Below, piece by piece: positions 24,509 to 34,192 of a DNA stretch of 64,000 nt (position 1 is the first letter of the stretch; each line of letters begins with the position of its first letter). The DNA is from Thermococcus sibiricus MM 739 (GTDB lineage Archaea; Methanobacteriota_B; Thermococci; Thermococcales; Thermococcaceae), in NCBI RefSeq assembly GCF_000022545.1, contig NC_012883.1:248001-312000 (forward strand), read 5' to 3'. Both the position numbers and the translations under genes were made by a program. The notes under the pieces were generated by a model that was not told the origin of the DNA, searched no databases, and was given only the letters and a program-made list of their open reading frames with translations.

Positions 24509-26875
24509 ATGGAATATAAATTCATAAAGTGGTTTGAGGAATTGAGAAAAGAAGACGTCCCACTTGTAGGTGGGAAAGGTGCAAACCTCGGAGAAATGAC
24601 AAGCGCTGGAATTCCAGTTCCACCGGGGTTCTGTGTTACAGCTGAGGCATATAAGTATTTTGTTGAAAACGTCAAAGTTGAAGATGGAAGGACACTTCAA
24701 GAGTGGATTATGGATCTCATAAGCAAGACCAATGTTGATGATAGCAGGCAACTCCAAGAGAACACTGCCAAGATTAGAGAGAAGATAATTTCAATGGAGA
24801 TGCCTGAAGAAATCGCTAGTGAAATTGAACAGGCCTACAAAAAGCTTTCACAGAGATTTAATATGGAAGAGGTCTACGTCGCTGTAAGAAGCTCTGCTAC
24901 AGCAGAGGATCTTCCAGAGGCTTCCTTTGCTGGTCAACAAGAGACATACCTTGATGTTCTTGGCGTTGAAGATGTTAAAGAGAAAGTTAAAAAGTGTTGG
25001 GCTTCACTCTGGACTGCAAGAGCAACCTTTTACAGAGCAAAGCAAGGATTTGATCACTCAAAGGTTTACTTGAGTGCAGTTGTCCAAAAGATGGTTAACA
25101 GTGAGACAAGCGGTGTTATGTTCACAGCTAATCCTGTCACGAATGATAGAAGCGAGATAATGATCAACGCTGCTTGGGGACTTGGTGAGGCTGTAGTTAG
25201 TGGTGCTGTAAGCCCAGATGAATACATTGTTGAAAAGGGAACTTGGAAGATTAAGGAAAAATTCGTTGCTAAGAAGGAGATAATGATCGTCAGAAATCCT
25301 GAAACAGGAAGGGGAACTGTTAAGGTCTCAACTGCTGAGTTTCTTGGCCCAGAATATGTTGAAAAACAAGTTCTTACAGATGATCAAATAATTGAAGTTG
25401 CTCAGATAGGTGCCAGGATTGAGGAACATTATGGATGGCCTCAAGATATTGAGTGGGCTTATGATAAAGATGATGGTAAGCTTTATATTGTTCAATCAAG
25501 GCCGGTTACAACTCTAAAAGAAGAGGTAAAGACGGAGGAAGCTGAAATGACTGAAGAGATGAAAGTTCTTCTTAAGGGTCTCGGTGCCTCACCGGGTATC
25601 GGTGCAGGAAAAGTTGTTGTAATCTTCGAGGCTGACGAAATTGATAAGGTAAAAGAAGGCGATGTTCTTGTTACAACAATGACAAACCCCGATATGGTTC
25701 CAGCAATGAAAAGGGCAAGTGCTATTGTGACTGATGAAGGTGGGAGAACATGCCATGCTGCCATTGTTTCAAGAGAGCTTGGAATACCAGCTGTTGTCGG
25801 TACAAAAGACGCTACAAAAGTCCTTAAAGATGGGATGCTCATAACAGTTGACGGTACAAGAGGTGTTGTTTACGAAGGTATTGTCAAGAGCCTTGTCGAG
25901 AAGAAAGAAGAAGAAAAAGCAGCAGGCCAAGTTGTAGTTGCTGGTGCTCCACTTGTAACAGCTACAGAAGTCAAGGCAAACGTTTCAATGCCTGAAGTTG
26001 CAGAGAGAGCAGCTGCAACTGGAGCAGACGGTGTTGGGTTGCTTAGAGCAGAGCACATGATCCTTGGTATTGGTGCTCACCCAGTGAAATTCATCAAAGA
26101 AGGAAAGGAAGAAGAACTCATAGAGAGACTTGTAGAAGGTATTAGAACAGTGGCAACGGCGTTCTATCCAAGAAGGGTTTGGTATAGAACACTCGACGCT
26201 CCAACAAACGAATTCAGAGAACTCCCAGGTGGAGAAGATGAGCCAGAAGAACGAAACCCGATGCTTGGATGGAGGGGAATTAGAAGAGGGCTTGACCAAC
26301 CAGAACTTCTAAAGGCCGAGTTCAAGGCCATTAAGAGGCTTGTTGATGAAGGCTACGACAATCTTGGTGTAATGCTCCCACTGGTCAGCCACGTTGAGCA
26401 GCTCAGAGAAGCAAAGAGACTTGCAAGAGAAGTTGGTCTTGAACCACACAAAGACGTAGAATTTGGTGTCATGGTTGAAACACCCTCTTCAGCACTCATT
26501 ATTGAGGATCTTTGTAAAGAAGGCCTTGACTTCATAAGCTTTGGTACAAACGACCTCACTCAGTACACACTCGCTATCGATAGAGACAATGAGAGGGTCT
26601 TCAAGTTATACGATGAGACTCACCCAGCAGTTCTCAAATTAATAAAGCACGTTATCAAGGTATGTAAGAAGTACGGGGTTGAGACAAGTATCTGTGGACA
26701 GGCTGCAAGTGATCCAAAAATGGCAAAGATCCTCGTTAGACTTGGAATTGACAGTCTTTCAGCCAACCCAGATGCAGTACAACTCATAAAACAAGTGGTT
26801 GCAAGAGAGGAACAAAGGATCATGCTTGAAAATGCTAGAAGACAACTTTACAAGGATGAAGAGTTAGAATTCTGA
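24509..26875 (+). CDS. ppsA: Phosphoenolpyruvate synthase
   Basis: The enzyme interconverts pyruvate + ATP and phosphoenolpyruvate + AMP + phosphate, at the junction of glycolysis and gluconeogenesis in Thermococcales. The 788-residue protein has the N-terminal ATP-binding domain (GGKGANLGEMTSAGIPVPPG), the phospho-histidine His416 in GGRTCHAAIVSRELGIP, and the C-terminal PEP/pyruvate barrel with FISFGTNDLTQYTLA and Cys729 in SICGQAASDP. GGAGGG precedes the ATG. No intein interrupts the gene. It is flanked by T-rich stretches, so it is probably a single-gene transcript. Confidence 0.98.
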   Translation: MEYKFIKWFEELRKEDVPLVGGKGANLGEMTSAGIPVPPGFCVTAEAYKYFVENVKVEDGRTLQEWIMDLISKTNVDDSRQLQENTAKIREKIISMEMPEEIASEIEQAYKKLSQRFNMEEVYVAVRSSATAEDLPEASFAGQQETYLDVLGVEDVKEKVKKCWASLWTARATFYRAKQGFDHSKVYLSAVVQKMVNSETSGVMFTANPVTNDRSEIMINAAWGLGEAVVSGAVSPDEYIVEKGTWKIKEKFVAKKEIMIVRNPETGRGTVKVSTAEFLGPEYVEKQVLTDDQIIEVAQIGARIEEHYGWPQDIEWAYDKDDGKLYIVQSRPVTTLKEEVKTEEAEMTEEMKVLLKGLGASPGIGAGKVVVIFEADEIDKVKEGDVLVTTMTNPDMVPAMKRASAIVTDEGGRTCHAAIVSRELGIPAVVGTKDATKVLKDGMLITVDGTRGVVYEGIVKSLVEKKEEEKAAGQVVVAGAPLVTATEVKANVSMPEVAERAAATGADGVGLLRAEHMILGIGAHPVKFIKEGKEEELIERLVEGIRTVATAFYPRRVWYRTLDAPTNEFRELPGGEDEPEERNPMLGWRGIRRGLDQPELLKAEFKAIKRLVDEGYDNLGVMLPLVSHVEQLREAKRLAREVGLEPHKDVEFGVMVETPSSALIIEDLCKEGLDFISFGTNDLTQYTLAIDRDNERVFKLYDETHPAVLKLIKHVIKVCKKYGVETSICGQAASDPKMAKILVRLGIDSLSANPDAVQLIKQVVAREEQRIMLENARRQLYKDEELEF

Positions 26876-26892
26876 GCTTTTTAATTCTTTTA
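26876..26892 (+). terminator. T-rich terminator after ppsA
   Basis: CTTTTTAATTCTTTTAT follows the ppsA stop codon closely and matches the usual archaeal oligo-T signal. Confidence 0.5.
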
Positions 26893-26993
26893 TCATTCTG
26901 TTGCTTGCAAGATCCCTTCCGAAAGGGAGGGGATACGCAAGGGGAGGTGGGTGGGATCAAAAACTGTTTAAACTTTTGTTATTAAAAAATAAT

Positions 26994-28258
26994 ATGATGT
27001 ATCTAACCCAGAAAAATCACATTAGATGTGATAAGAAAATCTACAAAATTCTTAGAATACTGACTCGTCTCTCTAAGAACCTATACAACTTCACTCTATA
27101 CACCGTAAGACAGTATTACCTCAACAACGGGAAATATCTACCGTATGAGGAAGCCTACCATTTGGTAAAGCACAATGAGGATTACAAACTACTCCCTTCG
27201 CAGGTTGCACAGCAAACGATGAAGGTTGCTGATAGGAACATGCGTTCATTCTTCCATGTTCTTAACGAGAGGAAGAAGGGTAATTACAACGCCCTGTATC
27301 CATGCCGAAATACCTACCAAAAGATAGTTACTTTATTTGCATCTTCCAGAAAGATATGTTCAAGGTGAACGGAGATAAGATTAGACTGTCTCTCGGAAAA
27401 AATTTCACCAAGGAGTTTGGTGTCAGGTTTCTGGAGTTCAAGCTCCCCTCAACAGTTGTAGGTAAAAAGATTAAGGAGGTGAGGATAGTACCGAGGTGTA
27501 AGGGGTTGTGGTTTGAGATTGAGTATGTATATGAAGTAGAACCTCAAAAAGCGGATTTGGATTACAACAAGTATTTATCGATTGATTTAGGCTTGGATAA
27601 CTTCGCTACATGCGTTCCCACCAGCGGGACTCCCTTCATAATTGAAGGGAGGGGTTTGAAATCTTTCAACCGTTGGTGGAACAAGGAGAAAGTTAAACTA
27701 CAATCAATATATGATAAACAAGGGATTAAGATGGGAAGAAAGATGGCCTGGCTTTTGAGAAAGCGTAGAAACGTAATCAACAACTTCATGAACCAAGCTA
27801 TGAACTACATCGTGAAATACTGCCTCAAAAACAAAATCGGCAATATAGTCATAGGAGAGCTTAAAGAAATCAAAAATGGGATGAATTTGGGTAGAAGAAA
27901 CAACCAGAACTTTCAGTATATCCCCTACGGTCTTTTCAAGCAGAAGCTCAAGTCGAAGTGTGAGTATTACGGAATCAACTACATTGAGGTTGATGAAGCC
28001 TACACCTCTCAAACATGCTCGGTTTGTGGAGATGTAAACAGGAACAACAGGAAATACAGAGGGTTATACATCTGCAAGAAATGTGGAAATGTGATGAACG
28101 CCGACTTCAATGGTGCTATAAACATTTTAAAGAAAGTAGCCCCCGAATCCGTAAGGATAGGGGGTAGTGGCCGTGTGAACCGGCCAGTGAGAGTGAGGCT
28201 ACCGGCAACGGGATGCCGAGTGAACTCTCACGAAGCCCCGTCCGTAAGGGCGGGGTAG
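26994..28258 (+). pseudogene. tnpB: TnpB, disrupted by one frameshift
   Basis: The N-terminal part opens at the ATG at 26994 (MMYLTQKNHIRCDKKIYKIL) and runs to about 27292. The rest continues in the next frame (MPKYLPKDSYFICIFQKDMF onward) to 28258. A single missing C in the CCC run of AACGCCCTG at about 27290-27293 would restore one protein of about 420 residues. RuvC motifs are present (SIDLGLDNF, GELKEI, NADFNGAINIL), and the zinc ribbon has all four cysteines (CSVCG and CKKCG). The defect is small and lies in a homopolymer, so it could be recent or a sequencing error. Confidence 0.85.
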
Positions 28259-28265
28259 TTCACAA
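28130..28265 (+). ncRNA. Probable omega/reRNA region of tnpB-only element
   Basis: The tnpB 3' end and right flank contain strong pairing elements (GCCGTGTGAACCGGC and CCCCGTCCGTAAGGGCGGGG) in the place where TnpB guide RNAs are encoded. This is an assignment by position and structure only. Confidence 0.35.
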
Positions 28266-28380
28266 GGACAATTTATCCACAGTAAACTTTTTATAATAAC
28301 GTTTCGATTTTTGTTTGATACCTTAGGTGTTCAATTTTGAGCGGAAGAATTATTGTAAATGAACATCAATCCTTCAACAG

Positions 28381-29760
28381 GTGACGGGTTTGGATGGAGA
28401 GAAGATTCAGGCAATGCGACAGGAGATTGTGGAAGGCCATATAGAAAAAACAATGCTTAAGCTAGCTTATCCCCTAATAATCAATAACATGGTTCAGGTT
28501 CTTTACAATCTTACAGATATGTTTTGGTTAGGGAGATTAGGCACAGAAGAGCTTTCTGCCCCGGGAACAGCGTGGCCTCTTGTGTGGTTTTTCATGAGCA
28601 TTGGAATGGGATTTGCAACTGCTGGATTTGCATTCGTGAGTCAATACATTGGAGCAAAGGACTATGAGAAAGCCAATCGTGCTGCTGGTGCACTGTATTC
28701 ACTTATGATGATTTTTTCAGTTTTTGTTGCAATATTCGGTTTGATAATAGCTCCCTTCGCACTTGATTTCATGAGGGTTACACCCGAAGTTTATCCCTAT
28801 GCCCTTAATTATATTAGGGTGATATTTATTGAGATTCCGTTTTCATTTACGTTATTTGCATTTAACTTTCTCCTTAGAGCAGTTGGAGACACTAGAACTC
28901 CTGTAAAAATCAACATGTTTACTGTCTTCCTTAACATAATCCTCGATCCGCTGTTAATTTTTGGCTGGCTTGGATTCCCAAAGCTTGGAGTTATAGGTGC
29001 CGCTGTAGCAACCATGTTCTCTAATAGTGTTGGCTCATTGATTGGAGGTTATCTGCTTTTTAAGGGAACAGTAGGAATACATTTGACTCTTGAGACTCTC
29101 AAGCCCGAGTGGGATTTTTATAAGCGTATTTTCAGAGTGGGATTGCCTTCAAGTGTTGGTTCTTCCACAGATGCCTTCGGCTTTGTTGTGCTTACGAGGA
29201 TAATCTATGCCTACGGAACTGTTGCCTTTGCGACATATACCATAGGGAATCGTCTCACAAACTTCATGTTTGCCATAGCGGATGGAATAAGCATGGCCAT
29301 GGGGACCATGGTAGGTCAGAACGTTGGCGCTGAAAAATATGAAAGAGCAAAGAAGATCGCTGAAAAAGCAATGCTGACGAATCTCGTAGTATTGAGCATT
29401 GGTACCCTTATAGTGGCTGTATTTAGGGCTCAGATATTTGGATTTTTCATAAATGATGAGAGAGTTTTAGCCGAGAGCGTTAAGTTTGTTAAGTATTTTG
29501 CCTTTTCCTTGCCATTTTTCGGCATTTTTTCTGCTGTAAGCAATGTATTCCAGAGCTCGGGTCATACAAAGAAAAGCATGATTCTGGGCATGATAAGATT
29601 ATGGGCGCTTAGAATCCCGCTTGCATACGGTCTTGGGAAGTTTATGGCAGACACAGTCGGAGTATGGCTTGGAATGGGTTTAAGCAACTTTTTGGCGGCA
29701 TTAATTGGCTTTGTCTGGTTCCTAAAGGGTTCATGGATGAGAAGGATAATAGACCATTAA
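28381..29760 (+). CDS. MATE family efflux transporter (first of a tandem pair)
   Basis: This 459-residue protein has twelve predicted membrane segments in two related halves. MLKLAYPLIINNMVQVLYNL near the N terminus is followed by the ...FVSQYIGAKDYEKANRAAGA... loop typical of MATE proteins; the second half holds GMGLSNFLAALIGF. Substrate is unknown. The start is uncertain: GTG at 28381 opens the frame, but GGTGAC is better spaced for the TTG at 28390, and MRQEIVEG at about 28414 aligns with the neighbour's N terminus. The downstream copy is a decayed duplicate. Confidence 0.9.
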   Translation: MTGLDGEKIQAMRQEIVEGHIEKTMLKLAYPLIINNMVQVLYNLTDMFWLGRLGTEELSAPGTAWPLVWFFMSIGMGFATAGFAFVSQYIGAKDYEKANRAAGALYSLMMIFSVFVAIFGLIIAPFALDFMRVTPEVYPYALNYIRVIFIEIPFSFTLFAFNFLLRAVGDTRTPVKINMFTVFLNIILDPLLIFGWLGFPKLGVIGAAVATMFSNSVGSLIGGYLLFKGTVGIHLTLETLKPEWDFYKRIFRVGLPSSVGSSTDAFGFVVLTRIIYAYGTVAFATYTIGNRLTNFMFAIADGISMAMGTMVGQNVGAEKYERAKKIAEKAMLTNLVVLSIGTLIVAVFRAQIFGFFINDERVLAESVKFVKYFAFSLPFFGIFSAVSNVFQSSGHTKKSMILGMIRLWALRIPLAYGLGKFMADTVGVWLGMGLSNFLAALIGFVWFLKGSWMRRIIDH

Positions 29761-29791
29761 TCCATATTAACGCTTCGACAATTGTTTTATT

Positions 29792-30955
29792 ATGACCCGA
29801 GTAGACAAAATGAGAGAAGAAATCTTAGAGGGAGGCATAGAAAAGACTCTTTTCAGGTTAGCTTGGCCTTTAATCCTTAATAATCTTGTACAGGTGCTTT
29901 ATAATATAACCGATACATTCTGGCTTGGAAAAATTGGGAGAGAGGCTTTATCAGCTCCAGGAGTTTCTTGGCCCTTAATTGGAACTCTCATGAACTTGGG
30001 CCAAGGATTCGCTGTTGCAGGATTTGCATTTGTGGTCCAGTATATAGGGGCAAAGCTCTATGATAAGGCTAATAGGGCCGCTGGAGCTTTGTATTCTCTG
30101 CTCTTGCTTTTTGCATCTATTACTGCGGTCATCGGTTTCATTATAACTCCTAAAACTTTGGAGTTCATGAAGGTTACACCGAATGTATATCCCTATGCCC
30201 TCACATATGTAAGAATAATTTTTGTAGGCATCCCCTTCTCTTTCACTGGGTTTGCATTTAGTGCTCTTGTCACTAAGAGATCTTAAACCGGATTTCGAGT
30301 TTTACAAGCGCATATTTAAAGTGGGCCTGCCTGCTGGAGTGGGCCAATCTGCGAACAGTTTTGGATTTGTCATCTTAGCTCGTATAATATTTGGCTTTGG
30401 TGATGTTACATACGCTGCTTATACAATTACAACTCGCCTTGTGAACTTTCTCACGAGTATCTCTAGAGGGATAAGCATGGCGATGGGAACTATGATAGCC
30501 CAAAACGTAGGAGCCGAGAACTATAAGAGGGCAAAGAAAATTGCCGAGAGGACGATGATAGTAAACGTTGCTATAGCAACTACAGCTGTTATCGTCATTG
30601 GGGCTTTAAGAGTACCGATTTTTAGAATTTTCCTCAATGATAAAGCGGTTATTGAGGAAAGTGCAATTGTTTGGAAGTACTTCTTAACCTCAGTACCTTA
30701 TTTTTTAATGGCATCTTTGTTGTAGTCAATAACGTTTTTAGAGCCTCAGGACATACAAAGAAGAGTATGATGCTTGGAATTCTGAGACTCTGGGGATTGA
30801 GAATTCCCCTTAGCTATCTCTTAGGCTACTTGATTCTGGGATCTTCGATAGGAGTCTTCCTTGGGATGGGTCTTAGTAATGTGATTGTTGGGTTTTTTGG
30901 TTTTATTTGGTTCTTGAAGGGCACGTGGATGAGAAGAATTATAGAGGAAGAGTAA
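29792..30955 (+). pseudogene. MATE transporter pseudogene (second of tandem pair)
   Basis: Three consecutive frames align end to end with the intact upstream MATE. The first, from ATG at 29792, ends abnormally after PFSFTGFAFSALVTKRS. The next resumes at LRDLKPDFEFYKRIFKVGLP. Compared with the intact copy, about 80 residues in the middle are missing, with the junction near 30265-30275. A second break lies at about 30705-30710 in a run of T, where one extra T would rejoin VPYF to FNGIFVVVNNVF. The C terminus (GTWMRRIIEEE) is intact. The large deletion cannot be a sequencing slip, so the gene is truly inactive. Confidence 0.88.
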
Positions 30956-31009
30956 GTTATCGAAAGGTTTATACTGGAAGTGGTTTTCTATATAGATTGG
31001 TGGGGTAAT

Positions 31010-31924
31010 ATGGAGTTTCGAAAGATACAATTTACAGGTAGGAGTTCCTACATAATTTCTCTTCCGAAGAAGTGGGTTAAGGAGAATGAATTAAAACAGG
31101 GAGATGCAGTTCCAATAGCTATTAATCCTGATGGATCACTCTTGATACTCCCTAAAAAACCTAAGGAAGTAACTGAGAGCAAAGAACTTGTAATTTCCAA
31201 AGAGATTTCTCCAGACATGGCGGTTAGATTGCTGATCTCTGCTTATATCCAAGGGTATGACATTATCGATGTCAAATTCACAGAAGACATGCCACTGTAT
31301 AAAGTAAAAATACGCCAAACGATCCAAAATCTTCCAGGTTTGGAGATAATTTTAGAAGAGCCCCTTAGGATTACAAGCAAGAGCCTGCTGGCAGATGAAG
31401 AGGTTAACCTGAAGGAGATAATAGAGCGGTTGGCATCGATCCTAGTTTCTATGATAGAGGATTTGGCACTTATAAATGAGTTTGAGAGAAAGGAGGTTCT
31501 CAGAGACATTAATGGCCTTGAGAACGAACTTGACCGGTTTTATTTCCTCACGTTGAGAACTGTAAACAAAGCTCTATCTGGAGGAAGTATAGGAGAAGAT
31601 AGAGGATTTATTAAAAGGAACTTTGATCTTCTTGGAGTTCTCTTTATAGTACGCAATATTGAGAGGATAGGGGATCATATAGTGAGGATTGCAGAGAACT
31701 TTGATCGTGATCTTGATATTGAATACTTGAAGGGAATGATACGTAAAGTAATCTCTCAGATAACTGAGAAGGATCTGAAGAAAATTGACGAAATAATGCT
31801 TGAGCTAAAGAATTACATAAAATCAATAGACTACAGAAAATCCATCGCCATGGACAGCTATCGTAGAATACTGGAATATATTGAAAACATAGGAGAAACA
31901 ATAATTAACATGAGTTTGAGTTGA
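31010..31924 (+). CDS. AbrB/PhoU-like phosphate uptake regulator
   Basis: This 304-residue protein has an N-terminal SpoVT/AbrB-type domain (MEFRKIQFTGRSSYIISLPK, with KWVKENELKQGDAV) and a C-terminal helical PhoU-like domain (LFIVRNIERIGDHIVRIAEN). The same pairing in archaea is annotated as a PhoU-type regulator of phosphate transport. No pst genes adjoin it here. GGTGGGG lies about 4 bases before the chosen ATG; an upstream in-frame GTG at 30980 lies too near the TATA-like GGTTTATACTGG (about 30966) to be the start. Confidence 0.88.
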   Translation: MEFRKIQFTGRSSYIISLPKKWVKENELKQGDAVPIAINPDGSLLILPKKPKEVTESKELVISKEISPDMAVRLLISAYIQGYDIIDVKFTEDMPLYKVKIRQTIQNLPGLEIILEEPLRITSKSLLADEEVNLKEIIERLASILVSMIEDLALINEFERKEVLRDINGLENELDRFYFLTLRTVNKALSGGSIGEDRGFIKRNFDLLGVLFIVRNIERIGDHIVRIAENFDRDLDIEYLKGMIRKVISQITEKDLKKIDEIMLELKNYIKSIDYRKSIAMDSYRRILEYIENIGETIINMSLS

Positions 31925-31974
31925 GAACGTAGGAGATTTTCAATTTTGTACTTTAGGAAATTTTCTGATTTTTT

Positions 31975-32000
31975 CAAGCCTCGCCCTTTGGGAGGGGAAC
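31975..32000 (+). repeat. IS-end-like hairpin scar
   Basis: TCAAGCCTCGCCCTTTGGGAGGGG resembles the right-end hairpin of the IS200/IS605 element (CCTCGCCCTTCAGGGCGGGG). It stands alone between the PhoU-like and asparaginase genes; no transposase remnant is visible. Confidence 0.4.
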
Positions 32001-32097
32001 AGATAGTGGAAGAAGCTATTAAGAATTTTACATAAACTGTTTTTCGTTTCCATAATGCTTTTAACCATTCGAAGACATTATTGGGTGGTGATTTTTG

Positions 32098-33015
32098 ATG
32101 GTTGCTATCATTGTTCATGGAGGAGCTGGTACAATAAAGAATAAGGAAAGAATCCCCAAAGTGATGGAGGGGGTAAGAAATGCCGCTTTGATTGGATGGA
32201 AGGAGTTAAAAAGAGGTTCAGCTATCGACGCTGTTGAAGAGGCAATCAAAACATTAGAAGATAATCCAATATTTAATGCTGGAACAGGGAGTGTTCTAAC
32301 ATTGGATGGGAAAGTTGAAATGGATGCAGCTATTATGCGATCTAATCTTGAAGCTGGTGCGGTAGCCGGTATCTGGGGGGTAAAAAACCCGATAAGTATT
32401 GCAAGAAAGGTCATGGAGAAAACTGATCACGTTCTCCTCGCTGGGGAAGGAGCCGTTAAATTTGCTCGTTTGATGGGATTTGGAGAATATAATCCAATAA
32501 TTGAGGAAAGAATTGAACAATGGAAAAAGCTTAGAGAAAAACTTCTTGAAAAAGGTATCATTTCTCACTGGAAAAAGATTAGTGAGCTTATAAAGGAATA
32601 CCCGGAAGTCCTTAGGAGCACTGTTGGTGCTGTGGCATTTGATGGTAAAGAAATAGTTGCAGGTACATCCACTGGAGGAGTTTTCTTAAAGATGTTTGGA
32701 AGAGTGGGAGACACTCCAATAATAGGTGCCGGCACTTATGCAAATGAGTTCGCTGGAGTTTCGTGTACAGGACTTGGAGAGGTTGCCATAAAGCTTTCTC
32801 TTGCTAAAACTGCTACAGATTTTGTTAGGTTTGGTTTAAATGCTCAAAAGGCAAGTGAAGCTGCAATAGAGCTTGCAACTAGATATTTTGGTTCCGAAAA
32901 TATGGGAATAATTATGGTGGATAAAAATGGGAACATAGGCTTTGCCAAGAACACAAAACACATGAGTGTTGCATATATGAAGGAAAGCATGGAAGAACCA
33001 GAGACGAGAATTTAG
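32098..33015 (+). CDS. Plant-type L-asparaginase / isoaspartyl peptidase (Ntn hydrolase)
   Basis: This Thr-nucleophile hydrolase activates itself by autocleavage and releases aspartate from asparagine or isoaspartyl peptides, a repair need at high temperature. In the 305-residue protein the predicted cleavage and nucleophile site is Thr175 in RSTVGAVAFD, with substrate-binding GTSTGG and GAGTYAN downstream. The N-terminal VHGGAGTI motif is typical. The start at 32098 has GGTGGTGAT 6-7 bases upstream. The gene is followed by an MFS transporter after only 10 bases, suggesting one operon. Confidence 0.93.
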   Translation: MVAIIVHGGAGTIKNKERIPKVMEGVRNAALIGWKELKRGSAIDAVEEAIKTLEDNPIFNAGTGSVLTLDGKVEMDAAIMRSNLEAGAVAGIWGVKNPISIARKVMEKTDHVLLAGEGAVKFARLMGFGEYNPIIEERIEQWKKLREKLLEKGIISHWKKISELIKEYPEVLRSTVGAVAFDGKEIVAGTSTGGVFLKMFGRVGDTPIIGAGTYANEFAGVSCTGLGEVAIKLSLAKTATDFVRFGLNAQKASEAAIELATRYFGSENMGIIMVDKNGNIGFAKNTKHMSVAYMKESMEEPETRI

Positions 33016-33025
33016 GGGGTAAAAA

Positions 33026-34192
33026 ATGGAGAGAAAAGACTTATGGTTTCTCCATTTTTCAGCATTTTTCTTCTTGGGGTATGTTTTAGTGGCTCCGTTA
33101 ATCTCCCCCTTGGCGATAACGTTTGGGGCCAGTCCTTTTATTGTGGGGATAGTAGCTTCTGTCTCGTCAATTTTTGCACTTATTTTAAAACCCTTAGGGG
33201 GTATTTTAGGGGATAAAGGAAAAAGCTTTGAGGTCATGATGGTTGGTGCAATTTTTGGAGCCTTTGCAGGATTTTTTTATATTTTGTCTTTTTTTATTAA
33301 GAGTTTAGTTATTTTTGCGGTAGGTAGAGCATTGCATGGAGTTGCAGCAGCATTTTTCTTCCCTTCTTCTCTCTCGACCGCTATCACCCTTGCTCCAAAA
33401 GGTAGGGTTGGAGAGACACTTGGATGGAGAGGAACGATGTTTTCTGTGAGTCAACTCCTTGGGCCAGCTGTGGGGGGTTTTGTTGCAGAGTACTTGGGAT
33501 TTCATTCCGCATTTATTTTAACCGTCATTCTTTCTTTAATAGGATTTTTCTTTGTTTTAACTGCATACAGAGAGATTAAAAACAAAATGCATGTCAAAGA
33601 AGAAGCGGAAGGAAAGATATCTTATAAAGAGCTTGTTAACCTCTCATTTATTTTTGCAGCGGTCTCATTATTTTTCATGGTCTTTGCATACAGTGGGATG
33701 TATACTTTTCTTCCTGCATATTACAAGCTTTTAGGATTTGGTACAAGTGTTTTTGGAGTTTATGCTAGTGTAATGGGTGGTTTTAGCATTTTAACAAGGG
33801 TTTTTGGTGGAAGGGAGGCTGATAAGAGGGGCCCAGTCCCTGTGGCGTTAGTGGGATTGCTTCTAAGTTCGATATCTTATGCTATTCTAGTTATATATCT
33901 CCTACCCCCGGAAGCATATCTAAGTGCGGCTATCTTGGGAATGGGATTTGGATTGGCTGTTCCAGCTCTTCAGATGTTAGCTTTGGTAAATCTTCCCAAG
34001 AGCATCCGGGGAATAGGTTCAAGCATATATACGATGTTTTTTGATTTGGGTTATCTATCAGGACCTTTGGTCCTTGGATACCTCGCAGAAAGTGAGAGTT
34101 ATAAATCGGTGTTCTTCTTTCTCCCTATATTAACATTTTTATCCTTACTAAACCTTATGATTCTTAGATTATGGAGGAGGAAAAAGGTATGA
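33026..34192 (+). CDS. MFS transporter
   Basis: This 388-residue protein has 12 predicted membrane helices. It carries the MFS loop 2-3 signature in the form GGILGDKGKSFEVMMVG and a second-half counterpart GGREADKRGPVPVALVG. Substrate is not predictable from sequence. It sits between the asparaginase gene and a radical SAM gene, and its stop codon overlaps the next start (ATGA at 34189-34192), so it is translationally coupled to the radical SAM gene. GGGGGTAAAAA precedes its ATG. Confidence 0.9.
   Translation: MERKDLWFLHFSAFFFLGYVLVAPLISPLAITFGASPFIVGIVASVSSIFALILKPLGGILGDKGKSFEVMMVGAIFGAFAGFFYILSFFIKSLVIFAVGRALHGVAAAFFFPSSLSTAITLAPKGRVGETLGWRGTMFSVSQLLGPAVGGFVAEYLGFHSAFILTVILSLIGFFFVLTAYREIKNKMHVKEEAEGKISYKELVNLSFIFAAVSLFFMVFAYSGMYTFLPAYYKLLGFGTSVFGVYASVMGGFSILTRVFGGREADKRGPVPVALVGLLLSSISYAILVIYLLPPEAYLSAAILGMGFGLAVPALQMLALVNLPKSIRGIGSSIYTMFFDLGYLSGPLVLGYLAESESYKSVFFFLPILTFLSLLNLMILRLWRRKKV

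Larger units (their letters stand above)
26905..28265 (+). mobile_element. tnpB-only IS element (IS605/IS1341-like), decayed
   Basis: The element has a hairpin-rich left flank (CCCTTCCGAAAGGGAGGGG at about 26912-26930), a single tnpB gene and a right end with GCCCCGTCCGTAAGGGCGGGG at about 28234-28254. There is no tnpA, so movement would need a transposase in trans. The gene is frameshifted. Related scars lie at 701-826 and about 2440-2475. Confidence 0.75.

Noticed and set aside
24509-26875. Intein in ppsA
   Set aside because: The reading frame runs without insertion from the ATP-binding domain to the C-terminal barrel, at the normal 788-residue length.
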